Source of the DNA: Casuarina equisetifolia
Taxonomy: Eukaryota; Streptophyta; Magnoliopsida; Fagales; Casuarinaceae
DNA: 64,000 nucleotides
Assembly (NCBI GenBank): GCA_028551475.1
Contig: CM052357.1
Location: 18,337,931 to 18,401,930 of the forward strand
Reading direction: 5' to 3'
The position numbers and the translations under genes are program-made. The notes below the pieces were generated by a model that saw only the letters and a program-made list of their open reading frames with translations, did no database searches and was not told the origin of the DNA. Positions 13,917 to 39,540 of this stretch are shown one piece after another. Each line of letters opens with the position of its first letter. Positions within the stretch are counted from its first letter, which is position 1.

Positions 13917-16546
13917 GCTTGTATTATAATAAATCAAATTCCAAACTAGGTGTCTATGAACTCTGAGTTCTGGTGGCATATGCTAGAACAGGCACATGTC
14001 TACGCCGTCTCATTCTTGGCCCGATCTTACTCCACCTGGGGTCTAGTTTATAAAATGTTAGGATTCATGAAACAAATAAGTTAGAAAATATAATTAAAAA
14101 AAAATTATGTGGCTATAAATATTAGGGTTTTTTATAAAAAAAAATTAGGATTTTAATAAAAGACCTCCTTATAATTAATTAGTTGAAAAGAACCATTTTT
14201 ATAGATTCTAAATAATAAAATAATTCATAAAATGATCTGAATTTCTTAAATTTATTGTGTTTATATATGTATCTTTATGATTGTAGTTAATTCATATATA
14301 GATAATGCAATTTGATAAATTTCTACTACAGAAAAGTATTACAAATAAAAAAAATGTTATTAAAAAAAAAAAAAAAGAGAAATGAAGTACTGGCTTCCTT
14401 CCCATAGAGTGGCATGCCACTTAAACATATGCTGTCTCAATCGAATGTCCAAATTTTCACTGTTCAATTGTAGATATGTTCCCTTTTCATGTTGAAGACA
14501 ATGTAGAACTATTCGAGTTCGATCTTATTCAGTCTGTCTGTTTTGAATAGCAAGCCCCATGCTGGCTGGTCCCCATCCTCCCCCTATCTGTCTCAAGATA
14601 AGTTTTACTGAGGCTATAGAGCAGTAGCCACGTGCTAGCTGTGCCGTCTCATGTCAGCGTAGTCTCAGATCATTGCCGCCAAGACCCATACACGTCTGGT
14701 TACCCAGAACGCCGTAAACGGATTTCTCCTACCCCTCAATCATTGAGAAGCAACAGTGGATGCTCCCGTACGAGGAAGTCTCAAACTGATCAAATATTGT
14801 GCAAAAATATTTTTAATGAAAAGAGAAAAATTCCCCTATTTTGCATCTATTTTTAGGTAAGAATAGATTTTTAACACATGAACAGTTTTTGTATTTAGGA
14901 CTTGGATGACTAAATGAGTATCAAGTCTAATCAAAAAGTTATTTAATGATTATAACTTTAAATATTATTTAAAAAGTATATATTTTTTATGTAAAATTTT
15001 CATCCTCAACATCTTTTTATAAACTAAATATACCTTTAGACTCAAAATTAAATAGATAAAATAAGTTGTCATGAATTTTGATATCATGTAAAGGATTTAA
15101 ACTTTAATTCAAAACTAATTTATAAGTTAATATTTTGTCTTTTATATCTAAATATTTTTTTGTAGATTATATATTTTTAATTTGAAACTTTTAACTTCAA
15201 CAACACAAATAATGAATTAGATTTTAAAGTAAATTTTAAATATAAGTAAAAAAAAAACATTTCTAATTCTATTCAACCTCATTGATCTCCTCCAAAGACT
15301 CCCCATTTTAATCTGTTCTTCCCTGTTGTCTTAACCCCAAAAAATTAATAACTGGATCTTTGTTATGTAGCTCCACCATATGTCACGGGGTCGTCCACCG
15401 ACACAAGACATCGAAATATAGGTCCGACATGGCTTCCTAGGCTCGACTGGTGGTCGGTTGGCTTGGAAAGTGGACTCCATCGAAGAGTCAAACGCTCCCT
15501 CGAAACAATAACGCTAGCCCACGGCCTCAGAAACCAGTAGACACTGACAACCAAACATGAAAAGCCATTGTAATTTCTTGTGTGCTTCCGAAGAGGACGC
15601 CCTATTCACCCCTATGCACATGTTAGAGAGAGAATCAGAGTGACCGATCATGGCAAATACTGTTTTTCCTGAAACCCTCCTTGGGAAGACAGATAAGTAA
15701 ACATCCTACACAGTCAAAGGTGATTTCTATAGACTCTTTAGATCTTTATAGAACCTAAAACCAAACATGTCGTCAATCTCTTGCAGCACAAAACCATGAC
15801 AAGTATATTCTTTCTAGGGAAATGTATATTTTTTTCTGAATAAACTACACGAGTGTGTTTTAGTCTATGAAGAGTAGATTTTAAAGTCATAATTCCAGCT
15901 TCAATACATCCTTTAGACTATTTCAAAGCATTATTGTCCGTTTGTGTTTCTCCCCATGACAACCAAAATGTTAAAGAATGCTTGGCATTATGCCTTCCTT
16001 CTTTTTCTATACATAGGAACATGTATAGACATAAAATAATCCATAGAATACAACCATCATGTACAAGTATCATATGCAACATATTATATGTCAGACATGC
16101 AGAGATTAGGACAAATTTTCCCTATGAATCAAGGACGTTTGGGCTTGAACGCTTTAACATATGAAACGCTTCCTTACTAAAACTTCCACCGCTGAGTGAC
16201 AGATTGGGTGAGAAAAGGCAAGGATTAGAGGCAATTCATGCATAAAATAGTGCAAATAACAGCAGCCACTTTTATTAATCAAATGACTGCATAATTGTCT
16301 TCCACCATGAGGAAGTGGAAAGTAAATGGATTGTCAGAGGTTTACTGAAGCCGAACAGTCAAACCAATAATAAGGTGCGAACACCGATAGGTTAAGTAAT
16401 CTGGCAAAGCGGGAAAGAAAAAAGAGCGGTGATAAAGGACAACAATAAAACAAGAACTTGGATAAAGTTTAAACTGTCATAAAGCTCTCATATAGATATT
16501 TCAGAACACTGGATTCAATGCTTGATCCCAAATCTCACAATGCGAT

Positions 16547-16665
16547 GTCAGATTTCCCAGGAAAGCATAGTTTGGTGCAAAAATAAATGGGCAGAAGCCT
16601 AAAGAGTCAGATTTCCCAGAAAAGCAGAGATGGATGCAGAAATAAATAGGCGAAAACCTTGAAAG
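16547..16665. repeat. 59-bp tandem duplication, two diverged copies
   Basis: Copies 16547-16605 and 16606-16665 both begin gtcagatttcccag and both include the stretch aaataaat followed by ggcagaagcct or ggcgaaaacct. They have diverged at many positions, so the duplication is not recent. Confidence 0.8.
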
Positions 16666-17340
16666 TTCCTGCCCAGGAGCGTTTTAAAAGGAACAATACG
16701 ACGAAGGAGTTGGTGTCTGCAAGTGAATGTCTCTGGCGGAAGCACGGCAGGGTGTCTGAGACGCTGAGACGGATCCCGGTCAATCAGTGTCATAAGGCCG
16801 CAGTAATGCCCATGTGCTTCGTGACCACGGTGTCTCTTTTTCCTTGCATATTGCACAGTTCTGGCCATCACGTGATTCTTCGGCCAAGCTACCTACGAAG
16901 TATCTCGCACGCAGGATCCCGCCGATTGAGTTTTTTCCATCTGTCTTCTTCGAAAGCTACAAATCTTGTTTTCCTGACATGTGGATCCTCATCATCCTCC
17001 TCAAAAGAATGACTTGTCATCACCCATGACCCAAATTCTTTCTAAAGGAAAAATATATACTCTTAATATTAGAAGAAAACTTTAGGTTCTTTCTTTTAAA
17101 CCATCCATCTATTGTTGGTTCTAAATATCTAATTCAATTGAAATATATATCATTTGAAAATTTTTTTTGACAAAAATATAAATTTACATTAATAAAATAA
17201 AGTATACAGAAACAAATAAGTATATTTTAGTATTTAAATCTTATTTAAGATGATATTTTTTGTAAGAATTTAATATTTAAGATTTTAATTTCAAGTTTGA
17301 CACCTAAATTATGTAAGTAAATACTAATTTATGTAAGAAG

Positions 17341-17478
17341 TATTTTCAATGAGAAATATTTTCTACGTCCAAATAATTAAAAATTTACTTGTAAAGCATC
17401 TACAATAGTATTCTCAATTGAGAAATATTTTCTATGTCCAAATAATTAAAAACCTACTTGTAAAGCACCTACAATAGT
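17341..17478. repeat. 68-69-bp tandem duplication, two copies
   Basis: Copies 17341-17408 and 17409-17477 share gagaaatattttcta, gtccaaataattaaaaa, acttgtaaagca and ctacaatagtatt, differing at a handful of bases and one single-base indel. The start of a third copy is visible at 17478. Confidence 0.9.
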
Positions 17479-18006
17479 ATTCTCATATCGTTATTGATTC
17501 CAACATTTGAAGATGAAAGACTTGATAAACAAAGGAGATGGAAAATGAAATTTAGAACTGAATAATGTAGTCAAAATTAGTGACTAAGATAAGCTATTGA
17601 AGAGGAATGCAACATTTTCAATCCAATAGAAATAAACATACTTTAGAATTGATGGTTATTGATTATAATGGATATGCATTATGCATTCTAATCGACAAAC
17701 CTTCAATATAATTAATGATTAATGCTATATGCTATTTTTCAATTATATATTAAATTACTAGAGAGTCCAGAAACGTTATCTTATATAATAAGGTGTAAGA
17801 AATTCCTGACCAAGTCAATTATTCCTTTTTGATTATTGTGTGGAAAACGTGGTCTCATGTGCCCATCCACATGCCTCGCTGAGTTGACCGTTGAGGGGTG
17901 AGCCACGACCCGTGAAGGCCAATCAAATCTGTCCATTGACGACATACCAGTCAATATAGTTGTGAATACTCTGACCGCCATCTCAGAAGCGCCACCGCCA
18001 TTAATC

Positions 18007-18102
18007 ATGGCCTTTCTTTCTTCCTACTGCCGATCGTACCCTCGCTCTTTGCCCGGAGTTTCAGTCTGTAATTCTGGCAACCTGAGGGCACAGAATATTT
18101 AA
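18007..18102 (+). pseudogene. 31-codon presequence-like ORF, possible relic first exon
   Basis: The ORF starts MAFLSSYCRSYPRSLPGV and is rich in Ser, Arg and hydrophobic residues without acidic ones, as in an N-terminal mitochondrial targeting sequence. It follows a GC-richer upstream stretch and is then followed by AT-rich DNA without a visible second exon. It may be the remnant of a nuclear gene for a mitochondrial protein, or chance. There is no proof of expression. Confidence 0.25.
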
Positions 18103-19265
18103 TAATTTCTCTATTACTCATTTTTTATAGTCAGCTGCATTTTTTAATAATTAAAAAGTCCAAAATGTTTAATTGAAAAACTAACTTTCAACTTAGAATT
18201 TTTATTTTGGTTATAAAAAGTTAAGGAGCCTATTTTCCGGCAGGTCTTAGTTTGACCAACGTCCCACCAAATCTTAGGCATGCTAGACGAACATTTTAGT
18301 CTGTCGTCGCAGTGAGTGGGAATCTTTTTAAAATTGTAAAACGAATATAAAATTTGGGACAAGCAGCGTCACTTTTACATCTTTTTAAAATCCAGTGCCT
18401 GCAATTTTTGAATGAGATCAATACCCTTTTAATACTTTCTTCGAACTGATGATGCAGGTAATTAGGAATAACTAACAGATTGTGAAAAGTTCCATTCAGT
18501 TGAAAAAGCGCTACCTTAACTTTGATACTAATTTTTTTTCTTGGAAGTAGCACCCACCTTCATGTTCTTCACACTGTAAATGTCACAAGATGGATTTGCC
18601 TGAAGTAGAAATTGAAGACAGGCTGAAGAAATTTTTGTGAATTTTTTTAGGTGGGAAAGGAAAACAATGTGAAAGGAAACTAAGAAGTACATATACTAAT
18701 TCAGTGATAAGACCATATTATTTCAAGAATTCATCAAATTGTATCACCCATGTATAAATTAAATACACAATCGTAAGAATGTATACAATTAAATATAATA
18801 AATTTAAAAAAATTTAGATAAACTCTTACCAAATAAGTAATATCTCATAAAATTCTCTTATCACTTATAAAAAACATAAAAAAGACTCTCAAATAACAAG
18901 CTAGCCTTTCAAGGAAACTCTCGTACTAAAGTCATTCACCCATAATTATTTAACCAATCTTACCAACCTAAACCCTAAACTCATTAAGTTACATACTTTG
19001 AGAAAAAAATCTTTTACATATTTTTCTCTTTTTATCTTTTAATGTTTGTACAAGGTGAGATGAATTTGGTAACTAATTCATCCCCTGTCAACTCCATCAG
19101 TCGTGTATGAAGACCATAATTCCAAAGGCTGGTTTGCCAAGCTTTTTCTGTTCACGTGCATGACGCAATGGAGTCTTGGAAAAAGAAAAGAAAAATGAAG
19201 CTTCGAGCACTCTACTAGCTTCTGAAAAGAAAAATGCTGATGTGAAAAGCTAAATATTCAAATCA
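18103..19265. other. Intergenic DNA upstream of the small-protein gene
   Basis: AT-rich, no supported gene or repeat family; presumably the distal promoter of the plus-strand gene that begins at 19407. Confidence 0.5.
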
Positions 19266-19312
19266 CTCTCCTCTCCTTCTCTCCTTCTCTCCTTCTCTCC
19301 TTCTCTATAAAG
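19266..19312 (+). promoter_or_regulatory. Core promoter: pyrimidine repeat followed by TATA box
   Basis: Four tandem copies of a 9-bp pyrimidine unit (ctctccttc) run directly into TATAAAG at 19306-19312, 95 bp before the start codon at 19407. The spacing allows a leader of about 65 nt that includes an (AG)-rich run just before the ATG. Pyrimidine patches next to a TATA box are common in plant promoters. Confidence 0.75.
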
Positions 19313-19406
19313 CCTTACCAAATCTCTGGTTGCTACACCCACTTGTTCTCACAGCCTCACACTGCCACTTCTAGAGAGAGAGAAAGAGAGAGGTAGGAAC
19401 GGAATA

Positions 19407-19811
19407 ATGTGGCTTCTCTGGTGGCCAAAGAACCCTTCCACCGCCCAGAGTGGTGGTGAAGCTGGTGGTGCCACGACCTCCACCTCCACCTCCACCTCCA
19501 CCTCCACCTCCACTACCCCCACCGCTGTGTCAACCTCTTGTCTAGCACGCAATGCCTCGTCATCAGACTGCTGTTGTCTTACCAAACTGGTGAGGAAACT
19601 GAAGAGGCAAAGAAGAACTCTGAGTGCCGCCAGTCGACAGAGTTCATTCCAGTGCCGGTATGATCCATTGAGCTACTCTCTCAACTTCGATACCACCGGA
19701 AATGGGAGCATTCTGGACGAAGATTACCATCAGTTCTACTCCTTCTCTTCCAGGTTTGTGGGTAACCAGAGAACCTCCTGTCCAAGACTAGTGTCCACCA
19801 CTTCTAACTAG
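19407..19811 (+). CDS. Small plant-specific protein of unknown function, single exon
   Basis: The frame encodes 134 aa from the first ATG after a good TATA box. The N-terminus has a Thr/Ser dipeptide repeat at about residues 24-36 encoded by a hexamer repeat. It is followed by a Cys-rich patch (SSDCCCLTKL), a basic stretch (KLKRQRRTL) and a conserved-looking block, SRQSSFQCRYDPLSYSLNFD, ending near FYSFSSRFV. I recall this SFQCRYDPLSYSLNFD block from small uncharacterised plant proteins; no biochemical role is known to me. There is no signal peptide or membrane segment. The arrangement suggests a soluble, short-lived or regulatory protein, but this is a guess. The 3' UTR probably runs to about 20,280. 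Confidence 0.82.
   Translation: MWLLWWPKNPSTAQSGGEAGGATTSTSTSTSTSTSTTPTAVSTSCLARNASSSDCCCLTKLVRKLKRQRRTLSAASRQSSFQCRYDPLSYSLNFDTTGNGSILDEDYHQFYSFSSRFVGNQRTSCPRLVSTTSN
19476..19513 (+). repeat. In-frame hexamer repeat (CCTCCA)n
   Basis: About six copies of a 6-bp unit encode alternating Thr and Ser. Because the unit is two codons long, gain or loss of copies keeps the reading frame. Confidence 0.95.
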
Positions 19812-21678
19812 AAACCGACTTTAAAGTAACCAACCCATGTTTTGATTTTCTTTTCTCCTGCTGTTTGGGAGAATATTTCTCTTGTCTTTTAGTTGGATGA
19901 AATGAGAATGTATACAGTTAAAAGTCTTCCACTTCTTCCTGCTTTTAGATTTTGTGTACTTGTACTTTTCCCATGGTTCGCTGGGTTCATGGCCGTAGAT
20001 CTTAAGAACAGAACAGCAGAAGAGAAAAGGTCCTCAAACTATGGACGTTAAAGAGGATCTGGATATGGTTTCTTTTTCTATTCTTTACGCTTGTGCACAG
20101 AACTGGATTAAACCCAGCTTGTGGATCATCTCTTTGGTCCAAACGCGGCTGAACATAACTGGTGCGCAGGTGAGCCTGTCCCAGTAAGCTACTGAGAGTG
20201 AATTTTCTATTGCAAGAAGATGGCAGCCATGTGCAAGAGTACTGCCATCTCCAAGAAAATTATGTATATCACTACTTGTACAATTTCCAGGGACATAATG
20301 CCGTGATCAGTGGAAGCCAAATCATGTTAAAAAAGGAATTACAGCTTTTCTTCTGAAGACGATGAAAAAAAGTTCCCAAAAACAAGAGAGAGAATCCCCA
20401 TCGAGGGTACTGCTCTCAGATCTAGTTTCGGCATAACAAAAATGAATTAGGAAAAAAAAGAAAACAAATATGAAATGTTTTAAGCCACTTAACCCCACTA
20501 ACTCAAATCCAACGTATTTGTCTGTCTGTCATACCTTACATATTTGTTTATTTTGTACGATCGTGATGAACAAGTAATATCACTGATAAAATTAAAAGAG
20601 ATGAGACCCCATCAGTGCTGATGGCAGAAACCCAACATCATAATTGATGCCAATATGTAAAGCCAGAATAAACTCGAACATTGTTTTATTAGCTGTAAGA
20701 AGTAGATGCAAAAAACTGTAAACAATAGCTTTTTTGTGTGCCATACCATTGATCCTCCTCCAAAGCCAGTCGGTATTTGGTTGAGTAATTAAACATGCTC
20801 TTCCTTTTATTACTTTTAATCTAAGGGGCCCACATAAGGAAGGAGAGGGAGACATAGAGAGAGAGAGAGAGAGAGAGATTTGTAAACAGAACAAATGTAG
20901 AACGGCACATGGGTTGACGGATTGCATACTTGGAAATCCAAATTCCTTTAAAGAAATAAACAATGAACTTGTGCCCCGGCAATTTGAAGACAAACTTCTC
21001 CTCTAAATGGGGCCTAATATTTCTCTTTTTGATTAGCAAGAAGAGTTCTATTGAGAATCACCAATCAAGCAATCTCCTGCTCTTCAATTTACATTGCTCC
21101 AACTGATTTTTCAACTAGACACAGCTTTTTTACATTTGCAGATGGACAAAATGCTCAAAAATCTTTAAATGCATATCCACAAGGGAGTGACAGTAAGGGT
21201 TTTGCATTATTGCATCTTTAGGACCCGAAGCTTGCTCATTCTGACCTCTACTTCATTGCAATGGCTGGCCGCACCAGGTAGCCTTTCAACCTTTTGGCTG
21301 CTCACTGTTCAAAGCTCTGTTCGAGCAAGAAACAAGTGTAGAACCGTCTTGTGAGCTTGATCGCCGGATTTTTCACAAGTCCGGCACCAGCCCTTTGGTT
21401 GAATCAACCCACAGGTCCAACTAGATGATAATCTCATCGGTCATAGATGAGAAGGACAAGGCTCAAGGATTGGGGTGAATTAAGCAATACCAACAAGCAA
21501 GCAACACTATACTTCATTTTCTCTTACAGGAACTTTACACGTGGTATCCTAATAAACCTGTATGTGCTAGTTCATCACTCACTTCGTCATGCCTACAAAA
21601 ATTTGAGCACATTGCTGAAGAGCCTGAAACTTTAGTAGGATGAAAGAATACCTATGTTCAATTTTTCTCAAGTCATAG
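19812..21678. other. Facing 3' ends of the small-protein and CHR4-like genes
   Basis: The two genes converge here. Plus-strand 3' UTR is expected up to roughly 20,280 and minus-strand 3' UTR down from 21,678. A short (AG)n run lies at 20856-20878. Open frames in between are chance. Confidence 0.5.
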
Positions 21679-35066
<13,388 letters not shown>

Positions 35067-36760
35067 CTTTCAACCTGGGCCTTACATTTGTTATTAAAAC
35101 TTAGAGAAGAGTGTCATGAGTCCAAAAGATTGGGGTATCAGACCTTCTAGGCAGCATTATGTAGCAAGGCCAAGATGTCTGTTCCTGTGCTTGAAAATAA
35201 GGCAAGGTTTAGAATCAGACAGTAGAAAGACTAAGATAAGCACTATCAAGAAACAGAGATGGGAACAAAAAAAAGAAAAGTATTAATAACTAGAGACAAA
35301 AACCCAGTTCAACTGCTTTTGTGCCACCAGAGTTCAATTTGAGAAAAGCCCAATAATCAACCACAACGAGTAGCCTCAATTATCGTAGTTTAAATAAACT
35401 TGACTTTATCAAAAATTGGGTTTAGATGTTTGTAAAAGATCAGAAGACTCCAAAACTATCGAACCTGAATCAAGCATTCCCAATAGATTCTGTGAAAACA
35501 TGTGCCCATAGGGGAAACATAGGAACTGGTGGCAAAGGGAAAAGTATAATTGCTTAGACTAGATTAATTGAGCATTGATGCTATCTTTAGTGATGTAAAT
35601 AGTACATCAGATAGAACATAAATGACGAGCATAAGAGAATATCAATTGAACTACAAGAACTGGAATTATAGGAGCAAGAGTCAATCAGAAGTTATAAAAA
35701 TAAAAAATATATATATAAAGAATGTAGCTACTGGTTCACCACGAGGGTTTCATCTTTAGGTTACGACGCCTGAAGCAGAAGCAGGAGATTAGCTCTATCA
35801 AAAGTACTTAGAACACATTACAACAAGTCTTATTCAGATTCAGATACCTGGAATTTAATCTATGGTTATCACAACAAGAAGAATCGAACTTCTGAGCTCT
35901 TTAATCAATTTCCATATCACAAGTATAAGTTCAATTAATAGAGAAGAAGATTGACAGTTATCTGCCATATTCTGGCATACACGAAAAAACAAAAGCACAA
36001 CAAAACACAGTCCTTTTAGAAAGCTCAGAACAACTACTTAACTGACACAATACGGCCAAATCAAACATACAACAAACTAAATTGTTGAATCTAGTTACCA
36101 GACCTCTAGTCATCAAATCATTCCTACTCCACAAATAAGAACAAAATACTGAAATTAAACGATCAAATCGCACATGCACACACATTAAACTCACACTCAA
36201 CCCAGAACCCTCATTTGAGTAACCGCTTATTCTACAACCAAATTCACCAAACTCTAGAAAGGCACCAACTTTTGAACCAAAAATAGAGCCCGCACCCCAG
36301 TCTCTCAAAAATCAAGCAACATTCCCACGAAAATGAGCATGAAGCCAAGTACTGATGAGCTGAGATTACACAAATAAACAAATACCCAAAAAAGTGCCAA
36401 TCCAGAAACGAGCAAAAAGTTGAGAAAAACACAGCACCCAAACGAATTTGGAGGCTTACCAATCACGTCAACGGATCAAAAAGCTCTACAGAGAGAGACA
36501 GACTCAGATTGAGAGACGGAGATAGACGAAGAGCGAAGGAGATTAGGGTATTGGAAACCTGGAAATAGATGAGAGATACGAGAAAGAGAGAGAGAGAGAA
36601 AGAAAGCGAAAAGGATTACGAATAAATACACACATATAGAGAGAGAATGAGAGAGCGACCTTTTATTTTAGAGAGAGAAGCATACACATACGGATTCGCC
36701 GGGGTCATAGGACGGGGTTACGCTCTGACATGGCAGCATAGAGAGAGAAAGAGAGAGTGC
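35067..36760 (-). promoter_or_regulatory. 5' leader (with intron) and promoter of the CHR4-like gene
   Basis: A good 5' splice site on the minus strand (ATTG then GTAAGCC) ends an untranslated exon at 36460, so a leader intron of about 1.3 kb probably precedes the coding start at 35066. The first exon and promoter, 36460 to about 36760, are purine-rich with several GAGA runs on the plus strand and no clear TATA box. The exact start site and any further leader exons are unknown. Confidence 0.5.
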
Positions 36761-36855
36761 GTGCGTGCTTGTGTGCTTTGGAGTTGGTGTCGATGTTGTA
36801 GTTGTTGAAGCCCAATTCCCCTACCACTTGCAACTAGCCACGTGGCAGAACAAGG

Positions 36856-36858
<3 letters not shown>

Positions 36859-36887
<29 letters not shown>
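36859..36887. repeat. (CT)14 microsatellite
   Basis: A perfect 29-bp CT run upstream of the CHR4-like promoter, inside a GC-richer pyrimidine-rich patch (36,780-37,150) whose open frames on both strands are low-complexity artefacts. Confidence 0.95.
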
Positions 36888-36890
<3 letters not shown>

Positions 36891-38339
36891 TCCCTTTCCT
36901 CGTCCTCCTTCCCTGCTATCCATCCCATCCACAGAGCCCGCCAAAGCCACCACACTCTTCCTCCCTGCTTTTCTCATATGATAACCGCCATCAATTGCTT
37001 CCCCCTCCTGTTCTGGTCGCTTCCCTCCCTGCTCTGTTCCTATTTTATCGTTTCCCGCTTTTTCACTTGCAGCTTTTCTGGCTTTTCTTTTCCCTCTTTC
37101 TTTGACTCTTTGCTCTTTACTCTTTTGCTTCCCGCGCCGGACATTTCTTCCCACTCCCATCCTAACTCAAACCAGAATCTGCATTCTTTATTAAAAGTTC
37201 GGCTCAGATTATAGCAGCTTCTACGGGAGTTTACCGTTAGAGAATCCAATGGATGCAGCAGTCGAGTATAATTATGGAAGAAACATGGAAACAGCAATCC
37301 AAGGCGTCGCGGAAGAAGGCTAAAGGAGTTTGTATGAGTACCTGTTGCTCTGTTTATTGTAGAGACCAAGCTTAGGTGATCTGAGGAAAGCATAACCAGT
37401 TAGGATTGCTTGCAAAAGAGTCAAAGGGTTGGAATTCAACTTTGGAGTACAGTTGCAATGGTGTTTATCATCTTTTCATACAATTAGTTATATCTCGTTG
37501 AACGAACATTCAAGGAACTCATCCACGAGTATGCGCTTCCCCTGTAGATTTTGTTGTTCTCAGTGATAAGAAATATCAAGTTTTTTCTAAAGAATTTGAA
37601 AAGAAAAGTTTACTTTTGTTTAGATTTAGATTTTTGTACGAAGCATTGCTGAGACGTGGATGGCTGTTGATGAATTTTGGATTATGATAGGATAAAAAAG
37701 GGTTTTATTAACCAATAAGTCATTTTTCCAATTAAATAACGGATTTTTTGGCATTAAATATCAAAACTCATATTCAACTTCAGCAGTTTTGTTGACTGGG
37801 ATAAGTCCAAGCACTTGAACATCACCAAAATTGGCAAAAGGTGAACTATTGATGTAAGGCGGTTATAAAGAGGTGGATGATTATTGCTATATTGTCAAAG
37901 AATGAATTAGAAATTTCAATTAAATGAAAATTTTTTTAGTAATTTTTAAATCAACTTTTAGTTAGATACAAGTACTTTTAAAGAAAAAAAATTATAAGAA
38001 CATCGTGTAATCTTGTATAACAATTCATGAAAAAAAAAACATTAAATTAGGATAGAGAAAGAGAAAAAAAATTGATATAGGAAAAATTGATGATTGAATA
38101 ATTTCTTTATATAGGAAGTATGAAAATCTAGTAGAAGTTTGTCACCAACCAAAAAAGGTTCAAATCTCACATTGTTGGTGAGTTATTAAAATTCACATTT
38201 GTGAAGCATTGAAGGATTCAAAGTTTCTAGAAGCCAAGGACTCAAAGTTTCTAGGAGCCACTTTTCCCAAAGCAATAGGAGCAAGCCTCTAAATAACCAT
38301 CACCAATGACCTTAATAAAATAGACTTTAAGTTAACTTC
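36888..38339. other. Intergenic DNA between the CHR4-like promoter and the LINE fossil
   Basis: AT-rich beyond 37,400; no gene seen. A 23-bp unit containing tcaaagtttctag is repeated twice at about 38,213-38,260. Confidence 0.5.
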
Positions 38340-39540
38340 TAATTGAATATTCTCTATGGCATATATTTATGAAAACAAAAGATCACATGGTGAAAAGAAA
38401 AGTTGGAGTAAGTTTATATGGAATAAGTATCTATTGTCCAAGATTGGTTTCTTCGCGTATGGTAATGTGTAATAGATTTCCAATTGATGGTAGAGTTCAA
38501 GGGCAAGACTTCTCTTTTGCCTTAAGATGTGTTTGCTATTCTACATTGAATTGTGAGACCATAGATCATCTCTTTGGTCAAGGAGAGTTAGTCATAGGTC
38601 TATGAAATTACTTCTATCATATTTTGCAAGTGTTGACTAAACGAGACACAATATTAAACTTGGTTGAAGATTAGTTTCAAGGGGCTAGTATTTCCTTGCA
38701 AGTCTATGAAATCATCTCTTTGCCCAAGGGAGTTACCCTTAGGCCTATGAAATCACTTTTGTCATATTTTGTAAGTGTCAATTAGACAAGACAATATTAA
38801 ACTTAGTTAATGATTGGTTTCAAAAGACTAATATTTCCTCGCAAGAAGGAATGTTGCTTGCATTGATTGGTTACTTAATTTTGTGGTGTATTTGGTTAGC
38901 TAGGAACAATGTTATTTTCTCTTAGCAAGGATAATTCTTACTAGTGTTGATAGGAAAAGTGCTCTTAGAGGTCCGTCATCTCATGACTTATTTTCCAAGT
39001 AATATAGTCTCTTCAATGAAGGATTGAACAAGTCTATACAAATTAAATATACTTAAAACCATTTCCCATCTTCATAGTGGTTGCATGGTACATTGGTCAT
39101 ACCTTTTTTTTTAGATTTTTTAAAGTTAAACACAAATGGATCATATATGGATGGAGCTTGTATGAGAAGAAGAATGGTACATGATTGGAAGGGAATGTTA
39201 TTATGGCTTATGTTGTTAATCTAGGACAAGGAAATAGTACAAAAGCTAAGGTTTTGGCTTTATTAGAAGGTCTTAAACAATATTATCAATAATGTTTGAT
39301 TATATGAAAGATTGAGATTGATTCTCAATTTATGGTTCAATGCATTACAGGGGCTTTTTTAGTTACTTAGAATTTAAAATACAAACATTGTTAGTGCTTA
39401 GTTTATATATTGTCAAATGTCAAAATCTCTCATGTATTCGTGAAACTAATTTTCTTGTAAATGGTTTGCGTAACTTTGGTCATTCCATTATAAGGCTCCA
39501 CGTCTTAACTACATTAGGCTCATACCAAGGAGTTGTAGGG
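38340..39540 (+). mobile_element. Decayed LINE (non-LTR retrotransposon) 3' part
   Basis: Translated pieces in several frames match the C-terminal end of plant L1-type LINE polyproteins. A reverse-transcriptase zinc-binding part lies at about 38,420-38,580 (NRFPIDGRVQ, ETIDHLFGQGE). An RNase H-like part lies at about 39,120-39,520 (KLNTNGS, IEIDSQFMVQC, then IRETNFLVNGLRNFG, which corresponds to the RE.N..AD.LA motif). Stops and frameshifts are frequent, so it is long dead. The endonuclease and reverse transcriptase core are missing. No flanking target duplication was identified. Confidence 0.75.
38567..38845 (+). repeat. Internal direct duplication (~135 bp) within the LINE fossil
   Basis: Copies 38567-38702 and 38713-38845 align along their whole length, sharing catctcttt, ctatgaaat, tcatattttg, caatattaaactt and tttcctcgcaag or tttccttgcaag. 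They differ at many positions, so the duplication is old. Confidence 0.85.

Larger units (their letters stand above)
13914..18006. other. Gene-poor intergenic DNA with short GC-richer islands
   Basis: Mostly AT-rich. Three GC-richer patches (about 14,560-14,780, 15,360-15,620, 16,650-17,030) hold open frames up to 117 codons without any domain I recognise; they could be gene relics or low-copy non-coding DNA. Two short tandem duplications are listed separately. Confidence 0.5.

Noticed and set aside
13704..13979. ORF with a long Arg-Glu repeat
   Set aside because: Produced entirely by reading the (CT)29 microsatellite on the minus strand.
15363..15554. GC-rich minus-strand ORF of 63 codons
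   Set aside because: Base composition is unusual, but no motif or splice structure supports a gene.
16599..17012. Overlapping ORFs of 90 and 117 codons on both strands
   Set aside because: Neither resembles a known protein, and the region is flanked by short duplications; chance or relic.
36765..37393. ORFs of up to 149 codons on both strands upstream of the CHR4-like gene
   Set aside because: Low-complexity peptides from CT/GA-rich DNA, no domain.
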